From the NCBI RefSeq assembly GCF_001949145.1, contig NW_019091419.1, forward strand, positions 1,311,664 through 1,375,663: a DNA stretch of 64,000 nt, read 5' to 3'. The translations under genes were made by a program, and so were the position numbers. Under the pieces are notes generated by a model. That model saw nothing but the letters and a program-made list of their open reading frames with translations, ran no database searches and was not told the origin of the DNA. Every line of letters starts with the position of its first letter. The stretch's first letter is position 1. The DNA is from Acanthaster planci. Its lineage: Eukaryota; Echinodermata; Asteroidea; Valvatida; Acanthasteridae. Positions 52,658 to 64,000 of the stretch are shown here, piece by piece.

Positions 52658-54957
52658 ATTTGTCCTTCCTCTAGAACATAATACAGCGAAGAGCTTGTTA
52701 TTTGACAAAAATAAATGTATATATTAACCGTTGCCAGTGAGGCACCTTTTTCACATCGTTTATTTGTCATTTTTAGGTACTGGCTTTTGAATTTTTATAG
52801 TTCTAGTCATCGGTTGATTCGAGCTTTCGGCCAAGGAGAGAATAGCAAGTATATAGTCATTGTTTGTTATTCGCCCGAAATGTAAGTCCTGTTTGGAATG
52901 AATTACAAAATTAGGCCACGAAAATACCTTAATGATAATAGTTAATTTAGGAATACTTCCAGAATTTTACAGTATTCTATGTTTTATTGCATATTTTTAC
53001 AACCTCAATTGTACTTTCACGGTCTATTTTGCACAACACCGTCTCGAGTTCACCTAAGCGTCCCGGTTCACATGTTGAAATTTCTAACACGTTCCGTTCT
53101 CGTTCCAACCTAGAAAACATTTACACTTTTATTTTCGTTCAGGCGTAACTGTCACCTCTCTTTTTGGTGGATGAAAGAATTAATTTACCGTTGCTATTTC
53201 AATAACTTCCTGATTATCTGTAATGTTGTGTAATTTCAATACAAAGAGCCTTGCAAAGTCTGGTGGTATTTATGTATTCTTTCGTCGACTTGCTGAAAAT
53301 ACTGCACATCATAAAGAAGTTTAACAGAGAAAGAACAGAGAAAGGAATGACTGTTTTTCCCCCTAAGCCAGAATCTGGAGTTTTCAGATCCTGAAATTTG
53401 TGACCACGGCATACAAGTGTCATACCATTAACACTAACACTCCTCAGTCCTCCAACAGGTGAAGGATTGAGGAGTGTTAGGGTTAATCAAACCGTTTAAT
53501 GTGTATACAATTAGTTAAACAGTGTTGACCATTATTTTGAAGTATTTACAGAAAAAAATTCCCATCAGTTTCTTAGCTCGAAATGATGCTCATTATTCAG
53601 AGTTTTTACAAGCAATTTTTGTGACCAAGTCACTTGTTGATCGTTCTGTTGATAGTTTCTCCGATGAACAATTAAGTTGATTCCATTCGCGATTTGTTGT
53701 ACCGACACGCCGAAGCGGCTGGTACTCGGACTGACCGAAGAGGGCCGAAAGAGGGCCTCTTAGGAAAAAAAATACCAACTACACGTTCTGCTTTCCATCA
53801 AACTTGGATAGGTGCAGCCGAATCAAGGGTTGTTTCCCACCGTGAGTCACGGTCGCTATTCATCCGGATTATTGCAAATAAACACTGAATTATAACCACT
53901 CTTCTGTTCAGAATAATCTTGTTCGTAATGAAATCAATACCCCCCTCGTAATTGAACTGTTGACAAAAGGTGTGGGGTACGCAAGAGATTGGCGCGACGG
54001 ACTGTATGCGTTCTTGCTTCTGAAAGAATAGGTCTTCTAGACTCAGAGTCAGTGGCGTAACAACCATTGGGGGAAGGTGTTTTTTAACCCCGCCCCCGCC
54101 CACTTTACCCACGAGTGCCCATTATTTCCCGAGCGTCCGTTTACCCTGTACTGACTTTTTGCCTTTAGCGTCGTGTGGACTTCAGTAATTTTGCAGCCAT
54201 GAAAAAGTGCAGCCATAATAAACATGATGTTGACCACCCATCCCCACTGTTCGATTTTATGGATCGAGGAAAAGATCAAGTGGAGGTGGTTACAATGACG
54301 ACAACAACAAGGACAAGAAACAGTTAAGAAAGAAGAAAAGCAAGAAACAGCACCCCATCTTATTTTACCCTTGACTCCCCAGTCAAAATGACCTCGCTAT
54401 GGCACTGGCGCGTGACCAGGATTTTGGTGTTCAGTGACAAGCTATTACGGTAGTAGACCGATGATGCCTACAGAGCATTATTAATGTTTATTCTTTTTTT
54501 GAAGTTGGCCCACAAAATTTGATTTTGCCATTTTCTCGACATCACCGTATTGGGACAAGTGGCCGTTTTCATTATCTATGACGTCATACCTGTTGTGGCA
54601 TGGGTTCATCATGGCATATCAAGCTTATTCTCTCGACAGAACCCGAAAGCTTTGTCAACTAGCACTGCCCCGAATTTAGTCCGCATGGCTTGCCATACAC
54701 CAACCTACCCGCATTTTGTTTTCCCCACACTACTGATGCAAAAACACGCTTAGCACCAACTACACTGCCAAAATCAGAGCACTACGCCTACACCGAATTT
54801 TCACCGAAGATGAATGGCGGACGTTGGGTTTACGCTGGGTGAAATCGTTAGGTGTGGGCACGGGCGGGGAAACCTTCATCGCCGGATATATGCTGCTTTT
54901 CCTCGGAAGATACACTCGTGATCATCTCTGTAGGAATATTACTGTGGTTTCTTCAAG
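52658..54957. other. RAN remnant to STX1 spacer
   Basis: No gene recognised. It holds a 59-base TTAA element (listed) and, near 54050, 'cagtggcgtaac' followed by G- and C-rich sequence, a word common at ends of hAT-type transposons. The STX1 promoter should lie in the last few hundred bases, where CpG content rises. Confidence 0.45.
53428..53486. mobile_element. 59-base TTAA palindrome, copy 2
   Basis: Same length as 30849-30907 and identical to its reverse complement except at two bases. Ends are TTAACACTAACAC and GTTAGGGTTAA. Confidence 0.75.
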
Positions 54958-57900
54958 ATGAGAGACCGACTGGGATCGTTTAAGAGGGTAATATACTGAG
55001 CTTGTGTCAAGAAAAAAATCCCCACACTAGCCATGCTAGCCATTGCCTGTGCATCTGATTGCAATGCATATGATTTAGGTGTGCGGTACATCACTGTACA
55101 CTGAATGACTGTGTTGGCAGTTTCATCATGACCATTATGGCCATGATTACAGCATAGGCCTACATGTTTACATGTAACAGTATGTGAAATATCATGTGAT
55201 CACGCTAATGTCGGCTCATCCCCTTAATTCGTGCAGGTACATGTAGTACGGCCTACTTTGACCAAAATTTATTCTTTAACTGGGGCCTACACTAAATGTT
55301 TTAGTAGCTTGAGTAAAACCCTATATGAAATAATATGAAGAACATGGGATGTCACCAAAGCAAGAGGAACAATGTCGTCTGCAAACGGGTTGGATCGTCT
55401 GTCATAAAACCTACATTACCGTAATTTGCACGAGTATGTTGCAAATGTCATTGTATGGGGTATCGGTAATGCCATACTTCTGAAAAATCTGCCAGTTAAT
55501 GGCTTTTGGATATTTTCTTACAAAGTGTGCCATGTATTTGCCAGCTCCATTTGCATGTATGAGTAGTGAACAGGTTACATGTAATGTTTTGTGTGCAGTC
55601 GGCATTGAGCATTAACCCTAACCTTCCCTAACCACGCAGAATTGAACACCAGTAAAGTGTGTGAATTTGTAACGCTGGGTACTGTACCCATAAACTGCTT
55701 GTGCTTTAACATGGGTTCAGGCATACCCAAAATAAACAGAGTCCAACAGTTTTTGTGCACAGTTTGCCATATGGTGTTGGAATTTGTTTGAATGGGTGTG
55801 GTTCCTAAATCACTCTGGGGTGTTAGGGTTAAACGTGTTAAACCATGCTGACATACATGTAACCTGAGGGATTTTGTGATGTATACATGTATGTACTGGT
55901 AGCATCAGATACCATGAAGGTACTTCCAGAACTCTAAGGTACATGTGTATAAACCTTACAGCTCTGGAAGTACCATGAAGGTCTGGGTTGGATTCATGGA
56001 TCATGATGTACTTTTTCTAGATTACAGTTTCAAGGTTTTAAAAATGTTTGAATATGTTCATTCATGTAAAGTAAGTTACAGGATGTTGCACGGTTTTTAT
56101 GATTTGCCACTTTGGGGGATTTTCTTGTGGGTCAAGTTTTAATTTGCCCTAGGTCTGAATCACATCTCGTGAATACAAATTTTTTTATTCACAATGACAA
56201 TGAAAGCATGGCATCAGACAAAAATTTTTGGTGGTGAAATTTTTAAAGCTCTCCCCCAGAACACCCTCTGCACACCCCAGAACACCGTCTGCACACCCCC
56301 AGAACACCCTCTGCACACCCCCAGAACACCCAGTGCACATGTTCAATGCCATGCTGGCACATCTGAAAAAAAAAAAGAATAACAAACCTAAGGGTTTGTT
56401 TCATGATGCGCACTTACACGTGTGTAATATCAACTTCATGTTAAATCAACATCTTCACTCATCTCACTGAGCAATGTCTCCATTTAAAGCCATGTCCTGA
56501 TTTTGGGTACTTCAGAAATATTTTATGCTCAGTACATGTACATGTACATGTACTCTGTGTACATGTGCTTATAAAACAAGACATGTAGAAAACAGAGATC
56601 CACACTAATTCATTGCAACAAACCCTAGAGGTACATGTACCTGCAATATTCTTCCGTGCTGTTCGAAAGAAAAGACCTGCTGAAAAATTGAAGCTGGATT
56701 TATGAGGCATGAAGTAATTGAGAAAACACACATGACACAAGGCGGGCTTCGTGTACAAGCATGCATGCTGAGCTTAAAGAGTGGCCGTCCGTGTCAAGCT
56801 TCGGCGAGATCACATCCACATGTGCTTAACTCCTCGCTAATGTGTTTGGGAAGAGTTCCGGACATGGACATTCACTAATTTTACCTTACAATGTTTGAGG
56901 AGAGTTTCCCTGCAATGTCATATCAGCCACCAGAAAGTGATAAGTCCTGATAGGTCACATTTAGCAGGGAAACCTGCTCATAGGTTTTGTGCACAGGGTG
57001 TCAAATGATGTTCACAGACCTGTTACTAAATAAACCTTTTGCGAGTTACATGTAAACATAACTTTGAATAACATCCGGTATGCCGAGTTCTTTAAATTCA
57101 TGTGAATATAATAATTTGAATTCTCCATGCTAAAGACACTGTTGTTGCAGTGTACCTGTACATGTATACCTCATGATTTGGGGCAAGCTTCTGCTTCATT
57201 ACGTAAGAGACACCTTGTACCAATACACTGTTTTCAATGGATAAGAAGGGCACAAAGGAACCAGTCCATTCCAGAGATGGTGGTTGCTATGGAAAAGCTT
57301 GCCCCATATCACAAGGTACATGTACATGTAATATGTAGCAACAGTGTCTTTAGTGTACGGAGTGTACAATCAGATAACTCAGTGTACCAGATTTTATTCA
57401 AATTTAAATCGCAAAAGGCTTATTGCGATGCTAGGCCATGCCTGAATAGCATCAGCTGGGGTAGGGAATCTAGCGCTTGTTTGGATAGAAGTTGCTATCT
57501 ATATGTACACATACATACATGTGCATGTAATGGGCGCTCCTACGGTACCAGTATTCTCCGTGCATGTGCATTGTACATGTACATGCACAAGTACACTCCA
57601 CATTTACCTTGTTTACGAGTGCATTGATGCAAGCATGTTGCTAAGCTGAGAATACATGCATTATGCCACAGCTTGCTGTTCTGGCCTCTCTTTCGACTAA
57701 GCAAATATGCAAATATGCATTAACATACCGGTATCATTTACATGTATGTTAGTACCAATACATGTACCGGTACAGTACTGTACCTACAGTACATGTACAT
57801 GTAGGTAACATGTGTGTGAAGTCACATCGTTTTAGCTGTCTGTTTTGTGATAGGAAGACCGCACATGTATTCATTCACAAACGTTGTACATTCTGCAGGT

Positions 57901-60900
57901 ATACTTTTGTTCATGTACATGTATACGCAATTTTTTTTCTATTATATGAGCAAGGACAAAAGTAGTATTGAATTAATCTGCCCATCCCCTTATTATTTAC
58001 ATGTAGACTTTTGTTTGTGTACATTAGTGTAGGCACATGTACATCATGTACCGAAACGTACGTGTACATTGTACACGTACATGTACGTGCGCACATGTGG
58101 AACTATAGGAAAGTAAGTGAAAAGAGCAGTGTGCTGGTACATGTACTTTGAAACTTGGACGGTGTCTTACAAATTTTGGCCTGCTTTCATTGCCTGTTAG
58201 TCTGATGAATAAAAAAATCCCTGGAATATCTAAACACTAGAAATTATGAAATGCAGGAACTCTGGTGGGGTTGAATGGGAAATTCTTTTGGAACAAAATA
58301 CATACATGTACAGTGCATGTGTATCAAATGTAATGCACTAAATGTACATGGTGTACATGCACCGGTACATGTACAGTACATGTTCATTTTGTTTTTTTTT
58401 TAAATTCCTGCCGATGAGTCAGTTTGGTACAGTACTGAGTACATGTACTTCCAAAAGGCAAGGTCATTGGGGAACAGAGCATGTGTGGGAGTTGGCATAC
58501 GGCCTTCTCATAGGGTAGACCTTACTCGCAGACTATTCCATGATCACAGATGCCCTTCATTTTGCTTTAGATGATAGCCTAAGTTTTTAAATATTTGGCA
58601 TTTTGCAACAATGGAAAGTGACAGATGTCTGAAACTTACTTGTACTGACATGGATTAAAATTATGCTAAACTACATGCATGTAAGTATAGTACCAATATT
58701 TCATGTATTTTGAGTCTGAAAAGAGCAATTGGTACATGTAGTTGCTCAAAAGAAAATGGCTGTGCTGAGGATGCAAATCTGCTGGGCAAGGGAAATACAT
58801 TTACTAGTACATGTACATGAATTCTTTTGGAGCATTGGGTTACCAGCTACATGTAGAATTTCATGAACAAGTGTGCACATTGAGCATATCACTTCTTAGT
58901 CTGGTTCCCTGACCTGACCATTCTTCAGACATGTATAAATTGTACAGTGTAGGTCTGGTACATGTAGCTACTATTGACAGTATTTGTAGAACATGACACA
59001 ATGGTGTGTCGCATAATACATGTGTGTGGGATACAGGATGCATTTGTCTGTTAGTTTAAAAGTCAACATTGTCAGAAGTTATACAAAAGTGCCAGTAAGT
59101 ACCGTAGTCAAGATCAAATTGAGAAATTAAGAAAACTGGAAAAAGGCTATCAAAATTAAGTATGCACCTGTATGTGTGTTGGGAAATACTTGTAATGAAA
59201 GAAAGGCAGTTTTGCGTACATTTAAGTTTTTAAAATTTTCGAAATACATGTATTTGGCCAGAATCTTTTGGTCTAGGAACCCAGAGTAATTGCTTCAGAC
59301 AGCTTCCGTGTTCATTTCTGCTCATCACTTTTGTTTATTCTGTAGTATCGCCTCCTTTAGGAGCAACCCTCGGAAATTCGGCCCAGGGTTGTTGGATTCG
59401 TTCCCAGGTTTCACTCTTCAGTGTTTGTTTTCTTTTGCAGGGGGATGAAGATGATGTGGGGCCAGATGATGTGTCGGTCAACGTGGACAGCGAGAGGTAC
59501 ATGGATGAGTTCTTTGAGCAGGTAATAATTTCCAAACGCTTCCATTGCTTAATCCCTTCTCAAGTCCAAAGCTGGCCAAGGTCAGGAGACCTTCTGTACA
59601 ACATTATGATGACACGCTTTGTTTATGTGTACGCTTTCCTTAAGTGGGACACGATCCATGGCACCCTCATAGGAATGCGCACAGGTACACAAAGCGTGAC
59701 GTCACTGTGTTTTTTAAGTCTTGCTTAATGTCTGCCTCGCAAGAGATCCTTGCACTTAGTGCCATTTTGCATATGATACTCCAGCTTAACCCTAACCTTA
59801 CCTAACGACACAGAATTAAACAGCAGCGAAGTGTTTAATTCTGTGGGGATAGGTCTGGTAGGCCCATAACAGCTGGCTTTTGCATTGGGTTTGGCATACC
59901 TCAGAAAAACAAAGTCCAACAACCTCTGTGCACAAAGTCCCATATGGCTATTTAACTTTGTGTGAATGGGAAGGTTAAGGCCAGCAACCCTTGGGGGGTT
60001 GTGTTTAATGTTCACGTACACATTAGACGTGTACATGTACAAAGTGATGTCTACAGTAAGCAGGCCAAGTTCAGTTCTTGTACATACATGTACATGTACC
60101 TTTGTATGTGAGGCACCTTCACAAATTCAGACCTGAGAAGACTCAATGCCAACTGTTGAGTCTGAGTCAGGCATGGAAAGATTTAAGTCTACCTGTCATC
60201 ACACATTCTCTGTAATTGCAAATACACGCACCAGTACAGTATGCAAACAATTTACATATACATGTACATACTGTATATGTTACTGTACATGTAAGTGAAC
60301 ATATTCCAGTTAGTCTCTCCAAACCACATCTTGTCTTTGATCAGGTGGTCTAAATTATAAGTGCCAAGGCAATGCCATATTGACTACAGTTTGTATAGAT
60401 GTCACCCACATGTGTACACATTTACATGTATCTAGAATCTTTAGTCAATTATTGAAAGCATGTACATGTATTTTGATACATCTGATTTGAAACATCCCCA
60501 GTTTACAGTCAGTTAACCACCGTTAAGTTGGAACTACAAGTAATCCGGAAATGTCAGGCAAGATTGCCCGCTATGTGTATGCAGACTTGCATCAACAATT
60601 TTTTCCTGAAACTGAAACTTACTTGGCACAGGTTTCTTTGACTACCCTGAAATTTTAATCATAAAATCTGGCAGTCCTGCTAGGATGGTTTAAGATGAGC
60701 TCTGAGAATTGGTTTCTCTAGTTAAAAAAAAAACATTTCAAAGATGGTTTTCTGCCTGTGGAGGTGCTTTATTACAACTACCGGTACCTTTTCTTGTGTT
60801 AGGTGGAAGAAATTCGCAATAACATTGACAAGATTGCCAGCAATGTTGAGGAGGTCAAGAAGAAGCACAGCGACATTCTCTCAGCTCCGCAGCCTGATGA

Positions 60901-60902
60901 GA
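54958..60902 (+). CDS. STX1: Syntaxin-1-type t-SNARE, first three coding exons (3' partial)
   Basis: Exons: 54958-54987 ([10 protein letters not shown]), 59441-59521 and 60803-60902. The phases agree (0, 0, then one extra base), giving about 70 residues; the gene continues past the window. The second exon encodes an acidic stretch then [14 protein letters not shown], and the third [33 protein letters not shown]. These are the start of the Habc domain of syntaxin 1, the plasma-membrane SNARE of neurotransmitter release. The Habc core, SNARE motif and membrane anchor lie outside. The first exon is chosen for its M-x-D-R start, phase and GTAATA donor; it is less certain than the other two. The family also includes STX2/3/4, and this may be the pre-duplication gene. 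Introns of 4.5 and 1.3 kb are full of ACATGT repeats. Confidence 0.85.
55612..55832. mobile_element. 221-base TTAA-flanked MITE, copy 1 (STX1 intron 1)
   Basis: Begins TTAACCCTAACCTTCCCTAA and ends GGTGTTAGGGTTAA. It is collinear with 59786-60008: a 'cagaatt(g/a)aacacc/gcagc' block, 'agtgt(g/t)t', 'gggtttggcatacc', 'cagagtccaaca' and 'gtgcac'. Confidence 0.7.
56259..56338. repeat. 21-22 base tandem repeat, four units
   Basis: Four tandem units of 'agaacaccctctgcacaccc' with an added C in some copies; the last is altered to 'cagtgcaca'. STX1 intron 1. Confidence 0.9.
57027..57427. mobile_element. About 400-base MITE, relative of 18.5 kb repeat
   Basis: The left end 'aataaaccttttgcgag' at 57027 pairs with the right end 'tcgcaaaaggcttatt' near 57425. 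The interior matches 18533-18884 over about 300 bases. A further copy of the terminal word ('aataagccttttgcgaa') occurs at 17866. Confidence 0.6.
59786..60008. mobile_element. 223-base TTAA-flanked MITE, copy 2 (STX1 intron 2)
   Basis: Same family as 55612-55832, almost the same length, TTAA at both ends. The left terminus is well kept and the right terminus (ggggggttgtgtttaa) is decayed. Confidence 0.65.
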
Positions 60903-63900
60903 GTAAGTGAGGTTTCAGTTTTCAATTCATAGTTGGTCACCCTGACTTCTTCGGTATGGGCTCTAGCCTCTACCGAGAACCTTGTGTGCACCGTGTAAAC
61001 GTTCTTGATGTCAAGTTTCATTTGGCTTTAAAGATTTGGACTTCAAGGCATCATTGTTTGTTTGAAGGGGTATGACGCATATTGTAGTCCTGTAAAATAT
61101 GTTTTATAACGATGGAAAACACGTTTATTGTACAAGTACATACAAACTTAATGAGCAGATGAGATACCCCGGTATTCTGCACACCATATCTGTTGACAGA
61201 CTCATTGACTTCTTAAATAATCCCAAGATGTCTTTATTTAATAAGACTGGCTCACAATGCAATGCAGAACAGCATTGTGGGAGTTCCACTGAAGGCTTCA
61301 GGTAAAAATCCTATTCACTGCAAATATTGGTACATGTATACATGTACGTCTTTGGACTCTGTATATTGTCAAAGGAAAAAATTATCAAAGTGTGCAAGGA
61401 TTTTGTTTGACAATTTCTTTTGAGAAATCTTAATACATTAGAAGTAAAATAAACATATCAGAAATCAAAAAAAGAGGGTTTGATGTTTTAATCTTACCGG
61501 TATGTGTTCGTGTAGCAGAGTCTCTCTCATCTACACTGTATGTGAATAAGCCAAATTGATCCAAATACATGTATGTTGATCTCCCCAGAACTAAAAATAA
61601 AAAAAAACTAACACAAAACAAAGTAACAAAACCGAACACAGCAAACAGCATTAAAGAAACGAAACGCAACAAACCTGAAAAAAAATTTCCATTTAAAGGG
61701 TACATGTATTGTTGATTTTAGGTTTTCTGAAACAAATCTTTGCCTAACTAAAAGTTACAGTGTACCAGTACATGTACAGTACATGTATGCATGTGCATTG
61801 ATGCACAGATGTACACCGTACACTTTGTCCGTGTCGTGCTAAGTCCCAGACATATTCATACCCAGTGATTGTACGCATCTCAATACATAAATCAATCCAA
61901 GTCTCGGTTTGAAAAATAAAGGCACACTAAACCCTGACCTCCTTCCAGTAGGCATGCAGCACAGGGCAGCAAAGGAATCTGGGCCGATTCTTCTCATTCA
62001 CGTTTCCTCCCCTCATTTGCTCTCAGCCGAGAAACTACTGTGACGGCAAGCGATTATGCGCGGCATGATGGAGGGAGCAGTGATGTGCAAAAAAAAAAAA
62101 AAAAAACCTCACGAGTGTTGGTGCTTGGGTGGCTGGGCACACCGACCCTTTCACATCTCATTGCTCACACGCTGCGTACCGAGAAGTGATAAACCACGGG
62201 GAAGGGACTGTGTAAAACATACATGTACAGGGATTTTTGTACATGTATGTGAAGGAACATAGAGAAAGGACATGTTGCCTGCATGTGCATGTACACATAT
62301 CCACACATCTTGTTACCAGCTACAGTGTACATGTACATGTACACATGTGTACATGTTTATGTACATGTACATGTAACAGTATATTACACATTATGCAGTT
62401 GTGCATTGAAGCATGCCAGTATAAAATACAGTATACATGTACATCGTGACATTGAATCATGGAATACCAGTACAGTGTGTTCCATAAATCTTGCGCTCAC
62501 CAGATCAGTTGGCTCTTCAGGCAACAGAACACACATACATGTATGGGTACTTTGAATTAAATGATATTCGCACTATGGATATGTAATGGCAAATTCGAAT
62601 ATATGAGATTATTAAATGTAATCAGTGGCTTGATACATCTTGTTATCAGATGTTTCAAATGCGCATATTGATAAAGTTTTTTCCTCCAGGACACCCTAAA
62701 GTACACATGTACCGGTACATGTACATGTATGTTCTTGATACAAAAATTATATAATTTACAAAAAATGTATTTCCATCCTTCTATCCAAGCATTTGGTATT
62801 CTTATCCCCTTGAAAATCAATTGAAATTAATATTTTCCTGGCTGCTCGTTTCATTTTATTCGAAATATTTCTGCGGTTTAGAAAAAAATGTAGGGGGCTG
62901 TCGATGAGCATGTTGATGATGAATACAATCACATACATAAACATGTACATGTATATGATATTTCAATCTGTCGGTTAATGGAAAGGTTAGCCAACTGTTG
63001 TCGCTTGATACGTGTATGTAAATAGCGCTGTGACATTTTGTGCATTGAGTTAATTTTTGGCAAAACTTTCGTGTGCCGTATGGTGTTATTGCTTTTCCTG
63101 CTTGCAAAACATTGCCGTGTTTACATTGTACATGTTAGCCAGATGTACGAGTGTGTTACCAGTGCGTGTACATGTACATGTACTCACCGATACCAATACA
63201 TTTTTGTACAAGATTTACTGTACATGTACATGTAGTACCTGAATTTCTATGCACACAGTAAAACATGTACATGTACGTGTACATTCCTATGTACTGGTCA
63301 TGCCAGTAGGCATACCGGTACATGTACATGTACATGTACTCCTTTGTGGTCTATTGTACCGTGCCGGTACCTGTATACTTCTACACAGTACAGTACATAC
63401 ATGTACATGTACATGTACATACATGTATACATGTACAGGTACCGTTCATGTACATGTACGATACATGTATGCATGTACATACATGTACCGTAATTATGTA
63501 CATGTATGTACAGTGTAGTATATACATGTATGTACTGAATTACATGTACATTGTAAACGTGTATACATTTCTGTGACTACATGTACCGGTATGTAATTCA
63601 TGTATACATGTACATGTACTGGACATGTATGTACATGTACATGTACAAGTCCGTACATGTATGCAAAAATTGTTTAGATACTTTTTAGCACTGGTACTGA
63701 ACATTGTAGATATTTGCTGTGCTCGTGTTTGTTCAAATTTACTATACTACAGGTCTCCAAAGAAAGATACATGTACATGTACATTTACCAGTGTACATGT
63801 TTTTACACTGTACATGTACATGTACATCGGACAGTAGATGTGTGCCCTACATAAAATGTAATGGATATACAGTGTATAGGCTTTTTATTAATTGAAAGCA

Positions 63901-64000
63901 AGAGGCTGTATTGATCGCATTCGGGGCCTAATCCTGCATGCACAGTGTGCAGTGTATGTGCATTTGTGTGAGCCGCGCTGAACCGTTTTGTGATGTCCCA
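60903..64000. other. STX1 intron 3 (partial)
   Basis: After the GTAAGT donor at 60903 no further syntaxin exon is visible. The stretch is AT-rich with ACATGT repeats throughout and no coding signal. Confidence 0.6.
62220..63840. repeat. Dense ACATGTAC palindromic repeat tract
   Basis: Overlapping ACATGT/GTACAT runs such as 'tacatgtacatgtacatgta' occur many times here, densest at 63150-63840. The same words are scattered from about 55.5 kb onward and rarely in the first 50 kb. Variants with 'accggtac' are also palindromic. Apparent Met/Tyr/Val/His-rich frames are translations of this repeat, not genes. Confidence 0.9.

Noticed and set aside
62237-63837. Several Met/Tyr/Val/His-rich frames on both strands
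   Set aside because: They are translations of ACATGTAC repeats, present in all frames, with no splice or start context.

Overview
The window is animal nuclear DNA: five spliced genes with GT-AG introns of about 0.2 to 4.5 kb, dispersed transposon debris, a 66-base assembly gap and many ACATGT-type palindromic repeats. Protein similarity, gene order and the retroelements (a DIRS-type element and CR1-like LINEs with a 2A-like/PHD region) point to an invertebrate deuterostome such as a lancelet, hemichordate or echinoderm. I cannot choose among these from sequence alone.

Layout. 1-2.6 kb shows no gene; a CCAAT/TATA promoter-like stretch lies at 2.67-2.8 kb. 4.7-11.4 kb (+): a five-exon VPS37 (ESCRT-I) gene. 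15.6-16.2 kb (-): intronless DNAJC30 (mitochondrial J protein). 17.8-26.1 kb (+): ten-exon BUD23 (18S rRNA m7G methyltransferase), head to head with DNAJC30. 29.6-35.7 kb (+): six-exon RAN GTPase. 39.1-43.4 kb: a decayed DIRS-type retrotransposon with inverted terminal repeats. 44.5-47.4 kb (+) and 47.6-48.8 kb (-): two decayed CR1-like LINEs, 3' ends facing. 49.1-50.1 kb and 51.9-52.7 kb: two degraded copies of the last two RAN exons, with a candidate LTR between them. 55.0 kb to beyond the window (+): the 5' exons of a neuronal-type syntaxin (STX1), in a region very rich in ACATGTAC repeats.

The genes do not share a pathway (endosomal sorting, mitochondrial chaperone, ribosome biogenesis, nuclear transport, exocytosis). 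Their order is the striking point. VPS37D-DNAJC30-BUD23-STX1A is the human 7q11.23 (Williams-Beuren) order, with the same relative orientation for the first three. RAN sits between BUD23 and STX1 here, whereas in human RAN lies beside STX2, in the same 12q24 arm region as VPS37B. The window therefore looks like an unduplicated version of a locus whose vertebrate descendants were split between two paralogous chromosome regions.

Non-coding parts hold many small non-autonomous transposons. These include TTAA-flanked piggyBac-like elements with CCCTAA ends (two nearly identical 59-base copies among them), tRNA-derived SINEs, fold-back elements and short minisatellites.
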